Under the pieces are notes generated by a model. The model was given only the letters and a program-made list of their open reading frames with translations, searched no databases and was not told the DNA's origin. From Roseitranquillus sp963749675 (GTDB lineage: Bacteria; Pseudomonadota; Alphaproteobacteria; Rhodobacterales; Rhodobacteraceae), in NCBI GenBank assembly GCA_963749675.1, contig CAVVNT010000001.1:558001-622000 (forward strand): 64,000 nucleotides of DNA, read 5' to 3'. A program made the translations under genes and the position numbers. Positions 1 through 8,623 of the stretch are shown in pieces (position 1 is the stretch's first letter; each line of letters begins with the position of its first letter).

Positions 1-2070
1 CGGCGGGCGGCGCGACTGGCACGGGTCAAGTTCGAGGCGCTGCCACCGATCCTGACGATCGACCAGGCGCTCGCGGCGGACAGCCGGTTCGAGGACGGCC
101 CGCGCGTATACCGGAAGGGCGACGCAGGCGGCGCGCTGGCGCGCGCGCCGCGCAGGCTCGCGGGCCGAGTCGAGGTTGGCGGGCAGGAGCATTTCTACCT
201 CGAGGGGCAGGCGGCGCTGGCGATCCCCCTGGAAGACGGCGAGATGCTGGTCCATTCCTCGACACAGCACCCGACGGAGGTACAGCACAAGGTCGCCGAG
301 GCGCTGGGCCAGCCGATGGCGACGGTGCGGGTCGAGACCCGACGGATGGGCGGCGGCTTCGGCGGCAAGGAAAGCCAGGCCAACGCCCCGGCGGTCGCCT
401 GCGCCGTTGCGGCCCGTGCGACGGGGCGGCCTTGCAAGATCCGCTACGACCGCGACGACGACATGGTCGTCACCGGCAAGCGCCACGACTTCCGCATCGA
501 CTACGAGGTGGGCTTCGACGACGACGGGCGGATAGAGGGCATCGTCTTCCGCCAGTACGCCCGCTGCGGCTGGTGCCAGGACCTGAGCCTGCCGGTCGCC
601 GACCGGGCGATGCTGCACGCCGACAACGCCTACCACCTGACCGACGTCTCGATCGAGAGCCACAGGCTGAAGACGAATACCCAGTCCGCGACCGCCTTCC
701 GCGGCTTCGGCGGGCCGCAGGGGATGGTCGGGATCGAGCGGGTGATGGACGAGATCGCCCATGCGCTGGGATGTGACCCGCTGGAGGTCAGGCGCGCGAA
801 CTACTATGCCGAGATGGTCGATCCGGTGGCGCCACCCGGCCGGGCGGAGGACCACCAGGGCGTTCCGCCGCACGACCGGGACCTCGCCAGCCGGGGCGGG
901 CCGGAGCAGCCGGACCCGGCGCCGCCGGCGCGCGGCAGCCAGACGACGCCCTACCACATGGCGGTCGAGGACTTCGTTCTGAACGGGATCACCGCGCAGC
1001 TCGTCGCGACGTCGGACTATAACGCTCGCCGCGCCGCGGTTGCGGAATGGAACGCGCGCGAGCCGATCCTCAAGAGGGGCATCGCGCTCACACCGGTGAA
1101 GTTCGGTATCAGCTTCACGCTGACGCACCTGAACCAGGCCGGGGCGCTGGTGCACGTCTACCAGGACGGCTCCATCGCGATGAACCATGGCGGCACCGAG
1201 ATGGGGCAAGGTTTGTTCCGCAAGGTCAGCCAAGTGGCGGCGGCGCGGTTCGGCGTGGGCCTCGGGCGCGTGCGGATCACCGCGACCGACACCGGCAAAG
1301 TGCCGAACACCTCGGCCACCGCGGCGTCGTCGGGCTCCGACCTGAACGGCATGGCGGTGGCCGCTGCCTGCGACACGATACGCGACCGCATCGCCGCGCT
1401 GATCGCCGAGCGGCACCAGGCCGACCCGGCGATGGTGCGGTTCGCCGACGAGCGGGTCGAGGTCGTTGGCGAGGGCTACACATGGGAGGACGCGGTCGCG
1501 CTCGCCTACCAGAACCGGGTCAGCCTCTCCGCCACCGGGTTCTACAAGACGCCGAAGGTCGAATGGGACCGGATCGCCGGGCGCGGCCGCCCGTTCTTCT
1601 ACTTCGCGCAAGGGGCTGCGGTGTCCGAGGCCGTCATCGATACCCTGACCGGCGAGAACCGGATCCTGCGCGTCGACATCCTCCACGATTGCGGCGCCTC
1701 GCTGAACCCCGCCATCGACCTGGGCCAGATCGAGGGCGGGTTCGTGCAGGGCGCGGGCTGGCTCACGACGGAGGAACTCGTCTGGACCGACGATGGACGC
1801 CTCGCGACGCATGCGCCCTCTACCTACAAGATCCCGGCCTGTTCGGACCGGCCAAGGGTGTTCAACGTGGCGCTCTGGAATGGCGCGAACCGCGAGGACA
1901 CCATTTATCGCTCCAAGGCGGTGGGGGAGCCGCCGCTGATGCTTGGCCTGTCTGCCTGGTTGGCGCTTTCCGACGCCTGTGCCGCATGCGGCCCAAACTA
2001 CCCCGCGCTCGATCCGCCGGCGACCGCCGAGCGCGTGCTGGCGGCGGTCGACCGGGCGCGAGGATCATGA
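1..2070 (+). CDS. xdhB: Xanthine dehydrogenase molybdopterin-binding subunit, 5' end outside window
   Basis: Large subunit of xanthine dehydrogenase, which oxidises hypoxanthine and xanthine to urate at a molybdenum cofactor in the cytoplasm. The frame is open from the first base, so the start lies upstream; 689 codons are visible, roughly 80-90 fewer than a full subunit. Seen: GGGFGGKES at 349-375, TAFRGFGGPQG at 691-723, LNHGG-like MNHGGTEMGQG near 1180, and the catalytic glutamate of VGEPP at 1927. A Pro/Gly/Asp-rich stretch at about 826-945 is longer than the usual linker before TTPYHMAVED. xdhC follows 352 bases later on the same strand, as in other xdhABC operons. The 2Fe-2S/FAD subunit XdhA is presumably upstream of the window. 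Confidence 0.96.
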   Translation, partial: RRAARLARVKFEALPPILTIDQALAADSRFEDGPRVYRKGDAGGALARAPRRLAGRVEVGGQEHFYLEGQAALAIPLEDGEMLVHSSTQHPTEVQHKVAEALGQPMATVRVETRRMGGGFGGKESQANAPAVACAVAARATGRPCKIRYDRDDDMVVTGKRHDFRIDYEVGFDDDGRIEGIVFRQYARCGWCQDLSLPVADRAMLHADNAYHLTDVSIESHRLKTNTQSATAFRGFGGPQGMVGIERVMDEIAHALGCDPLEVRRANYYAEMVDPVAPPGRAEDHQGVPPHDRDLASRGGPEQPDPAPPARGSQTTPYHMAVEDFVLNGITAQLVATSDYNARRAAVAEWNAREPILKRGIALTPVKFGISFTLTHLNQAGALVHVYQDGSIAMNHGGTEMGQGLFRKVSQVAAARFGVGLGRVRITATDTGKVPNTSATAASSGSDLNGMAVAAACDTIRDRIAALIAERHQADPAMVRFADERVEVVGEGYTWEDAVALAYQNRVSLSATGFYKTPKVEWDRIAGRGRPFFYFAQGAAVSEAVIDTLTGENRILRVDILHDCGASLNPAIDLGQIEGGFVQGAGWLTTEELVWTDDGRLATHAPSTYKIPACSDRPRVFNVALWNGANREDTIYRSKAVGEPPLMLGLSAWLALSDACAACGPNYPALDPPATAERVLAAVDRARGS

Positions 2071-2080
2071 GGCGCGCGCA

Positions 2081-2344
2081 TCAGTACGTCGCGGGCGGAT
2101 CGCTTGCCGGGAAGCTTTCGTCTCCGAACTCATCGGCGCGCGACCAGTCCCGCGGCGGATCGCGCATAGCCTCGGGGCCGGCCGTGCGGACGGTCCCCCG
2201 GCCGACGTCGTCTGCGGCGCGCCGCGAAAAAGCCGCGTCTCGCGGTTGGGTCCGGGCTGAGAACGCTCGGGCAAGCGCGGCGCCGGTGGCGACGAGGCCG
2301 CCGACCAGTGCGATGTCCCGTATCTGTCTCGTGGTGAGGTGCAT
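2081..2344 (-). CDS. Small hypothetical protein with ESFPASDPP tail
   Basis: An 87-residue protein read opposite to xdhB and xdhC in the gap between them. It starts MHLTTRQIRDIALVGGLVATG, so the N-terminus is one short hydrophobic segment followed by a basic and acidic tail. It ends DESFPASDPPATY; the ESFPASDPP motif recurs at the C-terminus of many small uncharacterised proteobacterial proteins (recalled, not searched). AGAAGG and AGGA lie just upstream of the ATG at 2344, which is why that start is preferred over one eight codons earlier. Function unknown. Confidence 0.6.
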   Translation of the reverse strand: MHLTTRQIRDIALVGGLVATGAALARAFSARTQPRDAAFSRRAADDVGRGTVRTAGPEAMRDPPRDWSRADEFGDESFPASDPPATY

Positions 2345-2422
2345 CGGATCCTGCCTTCTCTCTCGCATACCTTCGCAAGCTCAATTCGTCGCGGCGCCGC
2401 CCGTTCCGCGCGCGGAACGGGC

Positions 2423-3364
2423 ATGAGCTTCGATCGTCAGGCACTGGTGCAGGCTATCGCCGTGCATGGACGCGCTGCGCGGGTGGTCGTGGCCGAGAGC
2501 CGCGGCTCCGTCCCGCGTGAGGCTGGTGCGGCGATGCTGGTCTGGGCGGATGGGCAGTCCGGGACCATCGGCGGCGGGGCGCTGGAATGGCAGGCGGCCG
2601 CGGAGGCGCGGCGGGCGCTTGAGGCCGGGGCGGACCGCTTGCAGCGCGTCCCGCTCGGGCCCGGCGTCGGCCAGTGCTGCGGAGGCGCCGTCACGCTCCT
2701 GATCGAGGCCTGGGATTCGGAGCGGCTGTCGCGCAGCGGCGACAAGATCATCGCGCGCCCCGTGCCAGGTCACGCGGCGGAGCCGTCCCTGCGCATCCGG
2801 CGCTATCTCAGGGCTGCGCGGGGCGCTGGCGAGGTGCCGCGGTCCGCTCTCATCGACGGCTGGATGATCGAGCCGGTGACGGCGCCGGCGCGCGATATCT
2901 GGATCTGGGGTGCCGGTCATGTCGGCCGCGCCCTCGTTTCGATCCTGGCGCCACTGCCGGACATCGCCGTGACCTGGATCGACAGCGCCGAGGCGCGGTT
3001 CCCGCAGGCGGTGCCCGAAAGTGTCGCCCGCCGCATCGAGGCCGAGCCGCCGGCCGCGGTCGCCGATGCTCCTGCGGCTGCGGAGCACTACGTGCTGACC
3101 TACAGCCACGCCCTCGACCTCGCGCTCTGTCACGCGCTCCTGCTGCATGGGTTCGGGCGGTGCGGGCTGATCGGGTCGGCGACCAAGTGGGCGCGCTTTC
3201 GCAGCCGCCTGTCGGCGCTCGGTCATGCCCCGGCCGAGTTCGCGCGCATCCGCTGCCCCATCGGCGACCCGACGCTCGGCAAGCACCCGCAGGCCATCGC
3301 GATCGGTGTCGCGGCCGAGGTTCTGACGCCGGCCGCGACCGCGGTTGGAGTTCAGCCGCGATGA
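2423..3364 (+). CDS. xdhC: XdhC, xanthine dehydrogenase maturation protein
   Basis: A 313-residue XdhC/CoxI family chaperone that binds molybdenum cofactor and delivers it to the XdhB subunit. Seen: an N-terminal XdhC domain with ESRGSVPREAGAAMLV and GPGVGQCCGG, the cysteine pair typical of the family, then a C-terminal Rossmann segment starting WIWGAGHVGRAL near 2900. The ATG at 2423 begins MSFDRQALV; an in-frame ATG 28 codons earlier would add a basic leader not expected in the family. The stop overlaps the start of the ABC ATPase (ATGA at 3361), so the two are translationally coupled. Confidence 0.93.
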   Translation: MSFDRQALVQAIAVHGRAARVVVAESRGSVPREAGAAMLVWADGQSGTIGGGALEWQAAAEARRALEAGADRLQRVPLGPGVGQCCGGAVTLLIEAWDSERLSRSGDKIIARPVPGHAAEPSLRIRRYLRAARGAGEVPRSALIDGWMIEPVTAPARDIWIWGAGHVGRALVSILAPLPDIAVTWIDSAEARFPQAVPESVARRIEAEPPAAVADAPAAAEHYVLTYSHALDLALCHALLLHGFGRCGLIGSATKWARFRSRLSALGHAPAEFARIRCPIGDPTLGKHPQAIAIGVAAEVLTPAATAVGVQPR

Positions 3365-4879
3365 CCGTGCTCTTCGCATGCGAGGGGATCGGCAAGAGCT
3401 ATCCCGGCGTCCGTGCCAACGACGACGTCGCCCTGACGATCCGGGAGGGCGACGTGCATGCTCTTCTCGGCGAGAACGGTGCTGGAAAATCGACGCTCGT
3501 CAAGATGATGTACGGCCTGGTGCGCCCCGACGAGGGGCACATGCAGATTGCCGGCGCCCCCTACGCGCCGGCGAGCCCGCACGAAGCCCGGAGCGCCGGC
3601 GTCGCCATGGTGTTCCAGCACTTCAGCCTGTTCGAGGCGCTGGACGTGGCCGAGAACGTGGCGCTCGGGATGGAGGACCCGCCGCCGATGCGCCAGCTTG
3701 CGGCGCGTATCCGCGAGGTCAGCCGGGAGTACGGGCTGCCGCTCGATCCCGGGCGGACGATCGGCGACCTCTCCGCCGGTGAGCGGCAGCGGGTCGAGAT
3801 CGTGCGGTGCCTCCTGCAGGAGCCGAAGCTGCTGATCATGGACGAACCGACCAGCGTCCTGACCCCGCAGGAGGTGGAGATTCTGTTCGCGACCCTGCGC
3901 AAGCTCGGCGCCGAGGGGACGGCGATCCTCTACATCAGCCACAAGCTCGAGGAGATCCGCGCGCTGTGCGACGGCGCGACCATCCTGCGCCGCGGCAGGG
4001 TGGTGGGTGTTGCCGACCCGCGCGAAGTCATCGGCGCGGGACTTGGCGGAGCTGATGGTCGGGCAGACGGTCGCCACGCCCGCGCGTGGCGCCACAATGT
4101 CCGCCGACGTGGCCCTTGCCGTCGACGGACTCAGTGTCGCGTCGGTCAGCGCCTTCGGGGTGGCGCTGCGCGAGGTGTCGTTCGAAGTCAGGAAGGGAGA
4201 GGTCCTGGGCATCGGCGGCGTTGCCGGAAACGGGCAGGACGAACTGCTCGCCGCGCTCTCCGGAGAGCGGACGTCGAGGGCCGACGCGGTGCGGCTGCAC
4301 GGCATGGCGGTCGGGTCGCTAGGTCCGATCGAGCGGCGCGCGGCGGGACTGCTGACCGCCCCGGAGGAGCGTCTGGGCCATGCCGCAGTGCCGGACATGT
4401 CGCTGACGGAGAACGTCGTCCTGACTGGGATCGGGCGCGAGGAGCTGGCTGAGCATGGCTTCCTCAAGTGGCGCCGCGCGAAAAGCTTCGCCGAGAAGGT
4501 GATAGAGGCCTTCGACGTCCGGACGCCCGGGGCCGACAGCACCGCGCGCTCGCTCTCCGGCGGCAACCTCCAGAAGTTTGTCGTGGGGCGGGAAATCCTG
4601 CAACGACCGGAGGTGCTCGTGGTCAACCAACCGACGTGGGGCGTCGATGCCTCGGCGGCGGCGGCGATCCGCCAGGCGCTGCTCGACCTGGCGTCGGCGG
4701 GGGCGGCGATCGTCGTCATCAGCCAGGATCTCGACGAACTGGTGGAGATCGCCGACCGGTTCGGCGCGCTCAACGAAGGCCGCCTGTCCGCGCCGCGGCC
4801 GACGCAGGGCCTGACGGTCGATGCAATCGGCCTGTTGATGGGCGGTGCCCATGGCATGGAGGTCGCACATGCGGAGTGA
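3361..4879 (+). pseudogene. Nucleoside/purine ABC transporter ATPase (double NBD), single frameshift
   Basis: ATPase of a BmpA/NupO-type nucleoside uptake transporter, two fused nucleotide-binding domains. Domain 1 (about residues 1-220) has Walker A GENGAGKST, signature LSAGERQRVEI and Walker B LLIMDEPTS. Domain 2 has the degenerate Walker A GGVAGNGQDE, signature LSGGNLQKFVVGREI and VLVVNQPTWGVD, as usual in this family. The reading frame changes by one base at about 4030: DPREV in frame 1 continues as SARDLAELMVG in frame 2 if the A at 4030 is removed. Everything else is intact over about 505 codons, so this is either a recent mutation or a consensus error. Coupled to xdhC, which argues for purines as substrate. 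Confidence 0.85.
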
Positions 4880-4978
4880 TGGCAGGATGCCGTACAAGCT
4901 TTCGTCCCGCGTCAATGCAATCTCCGACGGGGTCCGCAGGCTCGGCGGCGCAGCCGACGGCGGCCGAGCGGGGGCTCG

Positions 4979-6094
4979 ATGCCCCCCGAGGCCGCCCCAC
5001 TGGCGAGGCGTGACGTGATCGCCCTCGTCCGGCGGCCAGAGCCGTCGCGCGTCTGGAGCTACGCCACGCCGCCCCTCGCCGTCGTTCTGACGATGATCGC
5101 GGGGGGGATCCTCTTCGCGTTCCTCGGGCAGGATCCGTTCGAAGCGATCCGGACGATCTTCTGGGACCCGCTCTTCCACCCCGACTTCGCCAGCTATTCC
5201 CGCCCGCAGCTTCTGGTGAAGGCGGGGCCGCTGATCCTCATCGCCATCGGACTCAGCCTCGGCTTCCGGGCTGGCGTCTGGAACATCGGGGCAGAAGGAC
5301 AGTACATCCTCGGCGCGATCACGGGCGGTGGTGTCGCCCTGGCGCTCTACCCGTCGGAGTCGCGCTTCGTCTTTCCCCTCTCGATCATCGCCGGAGCGCT
5401 GGGCGGCTGGGCCTGGGCGATGATCCCGGCGATCCTGCGGACCCGGTTCAACACGAACGAGATTCTCGTCTCGCTGCTGCTCGTCTACGTTGCAGAGGCT
5501 CTACTCGCCTCGGCCTCGCTCGGCCTTCTCCGCGATCCCGAGGGCGGCGGTTTTCCCGGCAGCCGCAACCTTGCGCGCTGGGACGCGACGGCCAATCCCG
5601 AGCTGATCGCCGGGACCGGTATGCACTGGGGCGTCGTCGCGGCATTCCTCGCGGTGATCGCGGCCTACGTCCTGCTGTCGCGGCACATTCTCGGGTTTCA
5701 CATCCGTGTGGCAGGACAGGCGCCGCGGGCGGCGCGGTTCGCCGGCGTCAACCCGAACCGGCTGATCGTGTTCTGCCTAGGAGTCTCCGGCGGGCTCGCC
5801 GGGCTCGCCGGCGTCTTCGAGCTGACGGGGCCGGCGGGGCAGATCACGATCGACTTCAACATCGGCTATGGGTTCACCGCGATCATCGTGGCGTTCCTCG
5901 GCCGGCTGCATCCGGTCGGCATCCTGCTCGCCGGGCTCCTGATGGCGCTGACCTACATCGGCGGAGAGCTCGCGCAGTTCATGCTGGGCCTGCCGGCGGC
6001 GGCAATCCAGGCATTCCAGGGAATGCTGCTGTTCTTCCTGCTGGCGGTCGACGTACTGACGTATTACCGCATCCGGCTGGGGAGGACGGCATGA
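4979..6094 (+). CDS. ABC transporter permease, nucleoside/purine uptake (NupP-like)
   Basis: A 371-residue integral membrane protein of the BPD_transp_2 family (Leu/Ile/Val- and nucleoside-type permeases). About eight to ten hydrophobic segments are visible, with GFRAGVWNIGAEGQYILGA and RTRFNTNEIL-SLLLVY typical of the NupP/YufP type. It follows the frameshifted ATPase by 99 bases and would pair with a second permease. That second gene is missing: its probable start overlaps this stop (GCATGA), but the frame ends after four codons and IS481 sequence begins within about 80 bases. A GTG at about 5014 is an alternative start. Confidence 0.9.
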   Translation: MPPEAAPLARRDVIALVRRPEPSRVWSYATPPLAVVLTMIAGGILFAFLGQDPFEAIRTIFWDPLFHPDFASYSRPQLLVKAGPLILIAIGLSLGFRAGVWNIGAEGQYILGAITGGGVALALYPSESRFVFPLSIIAGALGGWAWAMIPAILRTRFNTNEILVSLLLVYVAEALLASASLGLLRDPEGGGFPGSRNLARWDATANPELIAGTGMHWGVVAAFLAVIAAYVLLSRHILGFHIRVAGQAPRAARFAGVNPNRLIVFCLGVSGGLAGLAGVFELTGPAGQITIDFNIGYGFTAIIVAFLGRLHPVGILLAGLLMALTYIGGELAQFMLGLPAAAIQAFQGMLLFFLLAVDVLTYYRIRLGRTA

Positions 6095-6164
6095 TAGCGT
6101 CGTGACGCGTTTCCCGCTCCGGGCTGGATCGCTGCCTGCGCCGGTGAGCCATTGGTCGCTGCCG

Positions 6165-6632
6165 CGAATGGCCGACGAGGAGCGGCGGGGGCATCTCTCG
6201 TGGCCGTTGACCGGGCGACCCGCTGGGTCTTGGTGCGCATCTATCCGGCGAAGACCGCAGCCAATGCCCGGCGGTTCCTGCGCGATCTGGAGCGCGCCGC
6301 ACCGATGCCGATCACCCGCGTGCTCACCGACAGCGGCAAGGAGTTTACCGACCGCCTGTTCGGCCTCCGACGCATCCCGGCCACTGGCGCCCACGAGTTC
6401 GACCGCCTCTGAGCCGAGTTCTCGATCGAGCATCGCCTGGCCCCGCCGATGCGGCCCGAAACGAACGGCATGGTGGAGCGCTTCAACGGTCGGATCGAGG
6501 ATGTCCTGCAGTGCCAGTAGCGGCGAGGACCTCGAGCAGACGATCCTCCGCCATGTCCGCCTCTAAAACGGCCAACTGCCGCAATCAGTTTTGAAAGGGC
6601 GAGTGCCGCTCGACGCGCTCAAGGACGTCCTT
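6165..6632 (+). pseudogene. IS481-family transposase remnant
   Basis: C-terminal half of an IS481-type DDE transposase. The frame reads VAVDRATRWVLVRIYPAKTA, then LTDSGKEFTDRLFG, a TGA after HEFDRL where Cys is expected, then RLAPPMRPETNGMVERFNGR with the catalytic Glu. A second stop and a frame change at about 6515 precede EDLEQTILRHVRL and NGQLPQSVLKG. It is a non-functional relic lying directly against the stop of the ABC permease, so it marks the left edge of the accessory region. Confidence 0.8.
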
Positions 6633-6749
6633 GTGTCAGGGGAATCGCGTTTGGCTCTGACGGCGTGAGCCACTGCCCTTGAGGGTCCTTGAGGCGGAGC
6701 GCGGGATTGATTCTGGATGGGGGTTCATCGCTCGGAGCCCGCTGCCGCT

Positions 6750-7423
6750 ATGAACATCTTCCTCACCGCCTTCGATGACATCCCCGATCCCCGCGCCGGC
6801 AACGCGCGCCACGACCTCGGCGAGTTGCTCGTCATCGCCATCGTCTCGGTACTCTGCGGCGCGATGTCCTGCGCCTAGATGGTGGCCTTCGGCCGCGCAA
6901 AGACAAGCATCTTCAGAGGCTTCCTGAAGCTGAAGCACGCCGTCCCGTCGCACGACACGTTCTCGGCTGTGTTCCGGATCATCGATCCGAAGGCCTCCGA
7001 TGCCGCCTTCGGGCGGGGTACTGGCCGATGTGGCCGCCCTGCTGCAGGAGGGCGATGTCGTCGCCATCGACGGCGAGGCGCTGCGGGGCGAGCGACAGGC
7101 GCGAGAGCGCACGACCGAGGATGATGGTGTCGGCCTACGCGCTTCTTCGCGCTGTCCTGGCTGCCGACACCAGAGGTCCTGCTGACCACGGCGCGCCCAC
7201 TGGGCCATCGAGAACGCCCTGCACTGGCAGCTCGACGTTTCGTTCCGCGAGGATGCCGCGCGCAACCGCAAGGACAGCGGACCCGCCTTCATCGCCGTCG
7301 TGCGCCGCCGCGCTCTCGACGTCGTCCGGAGCCGCGAAGGGCTCGCTCTTAATCAAGGTCAAGCGCGCAGGCCGGGAAGATGCCTTCCTTCGCAGCATCC
7401 TCAATGGCTTGGCTGTCGCCTGA
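6750..7423 (+). pseudogene. ISAs1-family transposase with internal deletion
   Basis: Starts ATG at 6750 with MNIFLTAFDDIPDPRAGNAR, the N-terminus of ISAs1/H-repeat transposases. A TAG interrupts the frame at about 6877 where GAMSCAEM is expected. GDVVAIDGEALRGER carries the first catalytic Asp region. Near 7135 the frame shifts and the sequence jumps from MVSAYA directly to SWLPTPEVLLTTARAHW, so roughly 150 residues of the catalytic core are missing. The end reads AIENALHWQLDVSFREDAAR and RSILNGLAVA. Clearly dead. Confidence 0.8.
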
Positions 7424-7431
7424 GCCAACTG

Positions 7432-7647
7432 CGATTGCCCTGGATCCCAAGTGAGCCCGAGTTTGGCTTCTTTCCGGGCGGCGGTGGCGACGGCGATGAG
7501 GATGAAGCCTTCAAGATACTGTCGATCCCGGCGGCGGTACGTGGCCTTCCCATCATCCCCTCGGATGTGCTCGCGCTGGCACGCTTCCAACATCCGGCGG
7601 ACTTCATCCTTCGTCAGCCAAGTGTCGCAAGGCGGCGCGTCCGACAC
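7432..7647 (-). pseudogene. Tyrosine recombinase (integrase) fragment, middle part
   Basis: On the minus strand the residues TWLTKDEVRRMLEAC and FILIAVATAARKEAKLGLTW match the start of the catalytic domain of phage-type integrases; ARKEA carries the position of the first catalytic Arg. Between them sits an unusual 17-residue stretch (GDDGKATYRRRD...). The fragment runs into the ISAs1 relic and has lost its C-terminal His/Tyr half. It lies about 520 bases from tRNA-Gly, a common integration target, but no attachment repeat was found. Confidence 0.5.
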
Positions 7648-7696
7648 ATGGGTTCTGAAGGACTCTTCGTGAGGGGTCTACCTCTCGGCTTTCATC

Positions 7697-7828
7697 GCCA
7701 GCCGATGCAACCCCGCCCTGCGCGCTTTGCGCAAATGCTTTCAGAACGCCGGAAAGCCCACTAAGGACGCCATCACAGCTTGCGCCAGAAAGCTCCTCAC
7801 CATCCTCAATGCCATGTTCCGCAGAGCC
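7697..7828 (+). pseudogene. IS110-family transposase C-terminal fragment
   Basis: Frame 2 reads NPALRALRKCFQNAGKPTKD and then AITACARKLLTILNAMF, the extreme C-terminus of IS110/IS116 (Transposase_20) proteins. Only about 44 codons remain. It directly abuts an IS630 fragment. Confidence 0.6.
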
Positions 7829-7856
7829 GAGGACCACCAGAAACAGGCAGCCCGCA

Positions 7857-8050
7857 AGACAGTTGCTACGGCGCGGAGCTCAACCCCATCGAGGACATCT
7901 GGGTGTACCTGCGGTCCAACCGGCTCGCGACAAGCGTCCTTCACGACTACGACGCCATCCTTTGTCCCTGCTGCGACGCATGAAACCGCTTTTCCCAACG
8001 GTCCGACCTCGTCTCATCGATCACCTCGGCAAAGCGCACAGGTCAGCTCG
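7857..8050 (+). pseudogene. IS630-family transposase C-terminal fragment
   Basis: Reads AELNPIEDIWVYLRSNRLAT, then DYDAILCPCCDA, a TGA in place of Trp, NRFSQRSDLVSSIT. PELNPVENVW is the conserved C-terminal block with the catalytic Glu in IS630/Tc1-type transposases. A better preserved copy of the same region lies at 21,993-22,335. Confidence 0.65.
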
Positions 8051-8165
8051 TAGGGGCGCCGGTACGAGGCGAGGACGGATCGCGGAAAAATCCCTTGCAG
8101 CCGCCATCAGGGTTTTATATTTGAGCGCTCATCCGATGCGCAGCACCAACTCGCATCGTCAGAGA

Positions 8166-8240
8166 GCGGGCGTAGCTCAGGGGTAGAGCATTACCTTGCC
8201 AAGGTAAGGGTCGTGAGTTCGAATCTCATCGCCCGCTCCA
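8166..8240 (+). tRNA. tRNA-Gly(GCC)
   Basis: A 75-base cloverleaf including an encoded CCA. Acceptor GCGGGCG pairs with CGCCCGC, the D arm has AGCTCAGGGGTAGAGC, the anticodon loop is TTGCCAA (anticodon GCC) on a 5-bp stem, and the T loop is GTTCGAATC. It stands alone among IS relics. Confidence 0.97.
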
Positions 8241-8623
8241 ATTAAAACCAAATAGCTAAACTCTTTCTTCGTCATCAACATCTGGTGTAGTCTCGTCCGT
8301 GGCACCCCAGATGTATGGTCCGCTCGATTTAGAGGGAAGACCCGGAGCAGCTGCGGGCTCCGAAATGTTATGTGGATGCTCGCAATCCGGACGACCGTCA
8401 CGAGCCTGTCCACTGCGGCGCAGGTTCGGCCCTTGATCTCGTCCGGGTTGTCACGAGCTTTTCGCCGCGCTTGGATCGTAGCGGCAATCTGGGTGAGCTG
8501 ACGTGTTGCCGCACCGAAGAATGTTTCCGAGCCTGTCTCCGGCTGCGCGGTCGGACGACGCACCTCTCCCGACTGCCATGCTGTGCGCAACCCTGAGAGG
8601 AACGTGTCGAGCGACTGTGACCG
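8241..8623. other. Intergenic stretch after tRNA-Gly, no gene recognised
   Basis: About 380 bases. A minus-strand frame runs through here into the tRNA, but its last 20 or so residues are simply the tRNA read backwards and the rest has no family resemblance I know. No integrase, attachment repeat or further IS end is evident. Confidence 0.4.

Noticed and set aside
8177..8590. A 137-codon minus-strand frame overlapping tRNA-Gly
   Set aside because: Its C-terminal residues (GDEIRTHDPYLGKV...) are just the tRNA gene read on the wrong strand.
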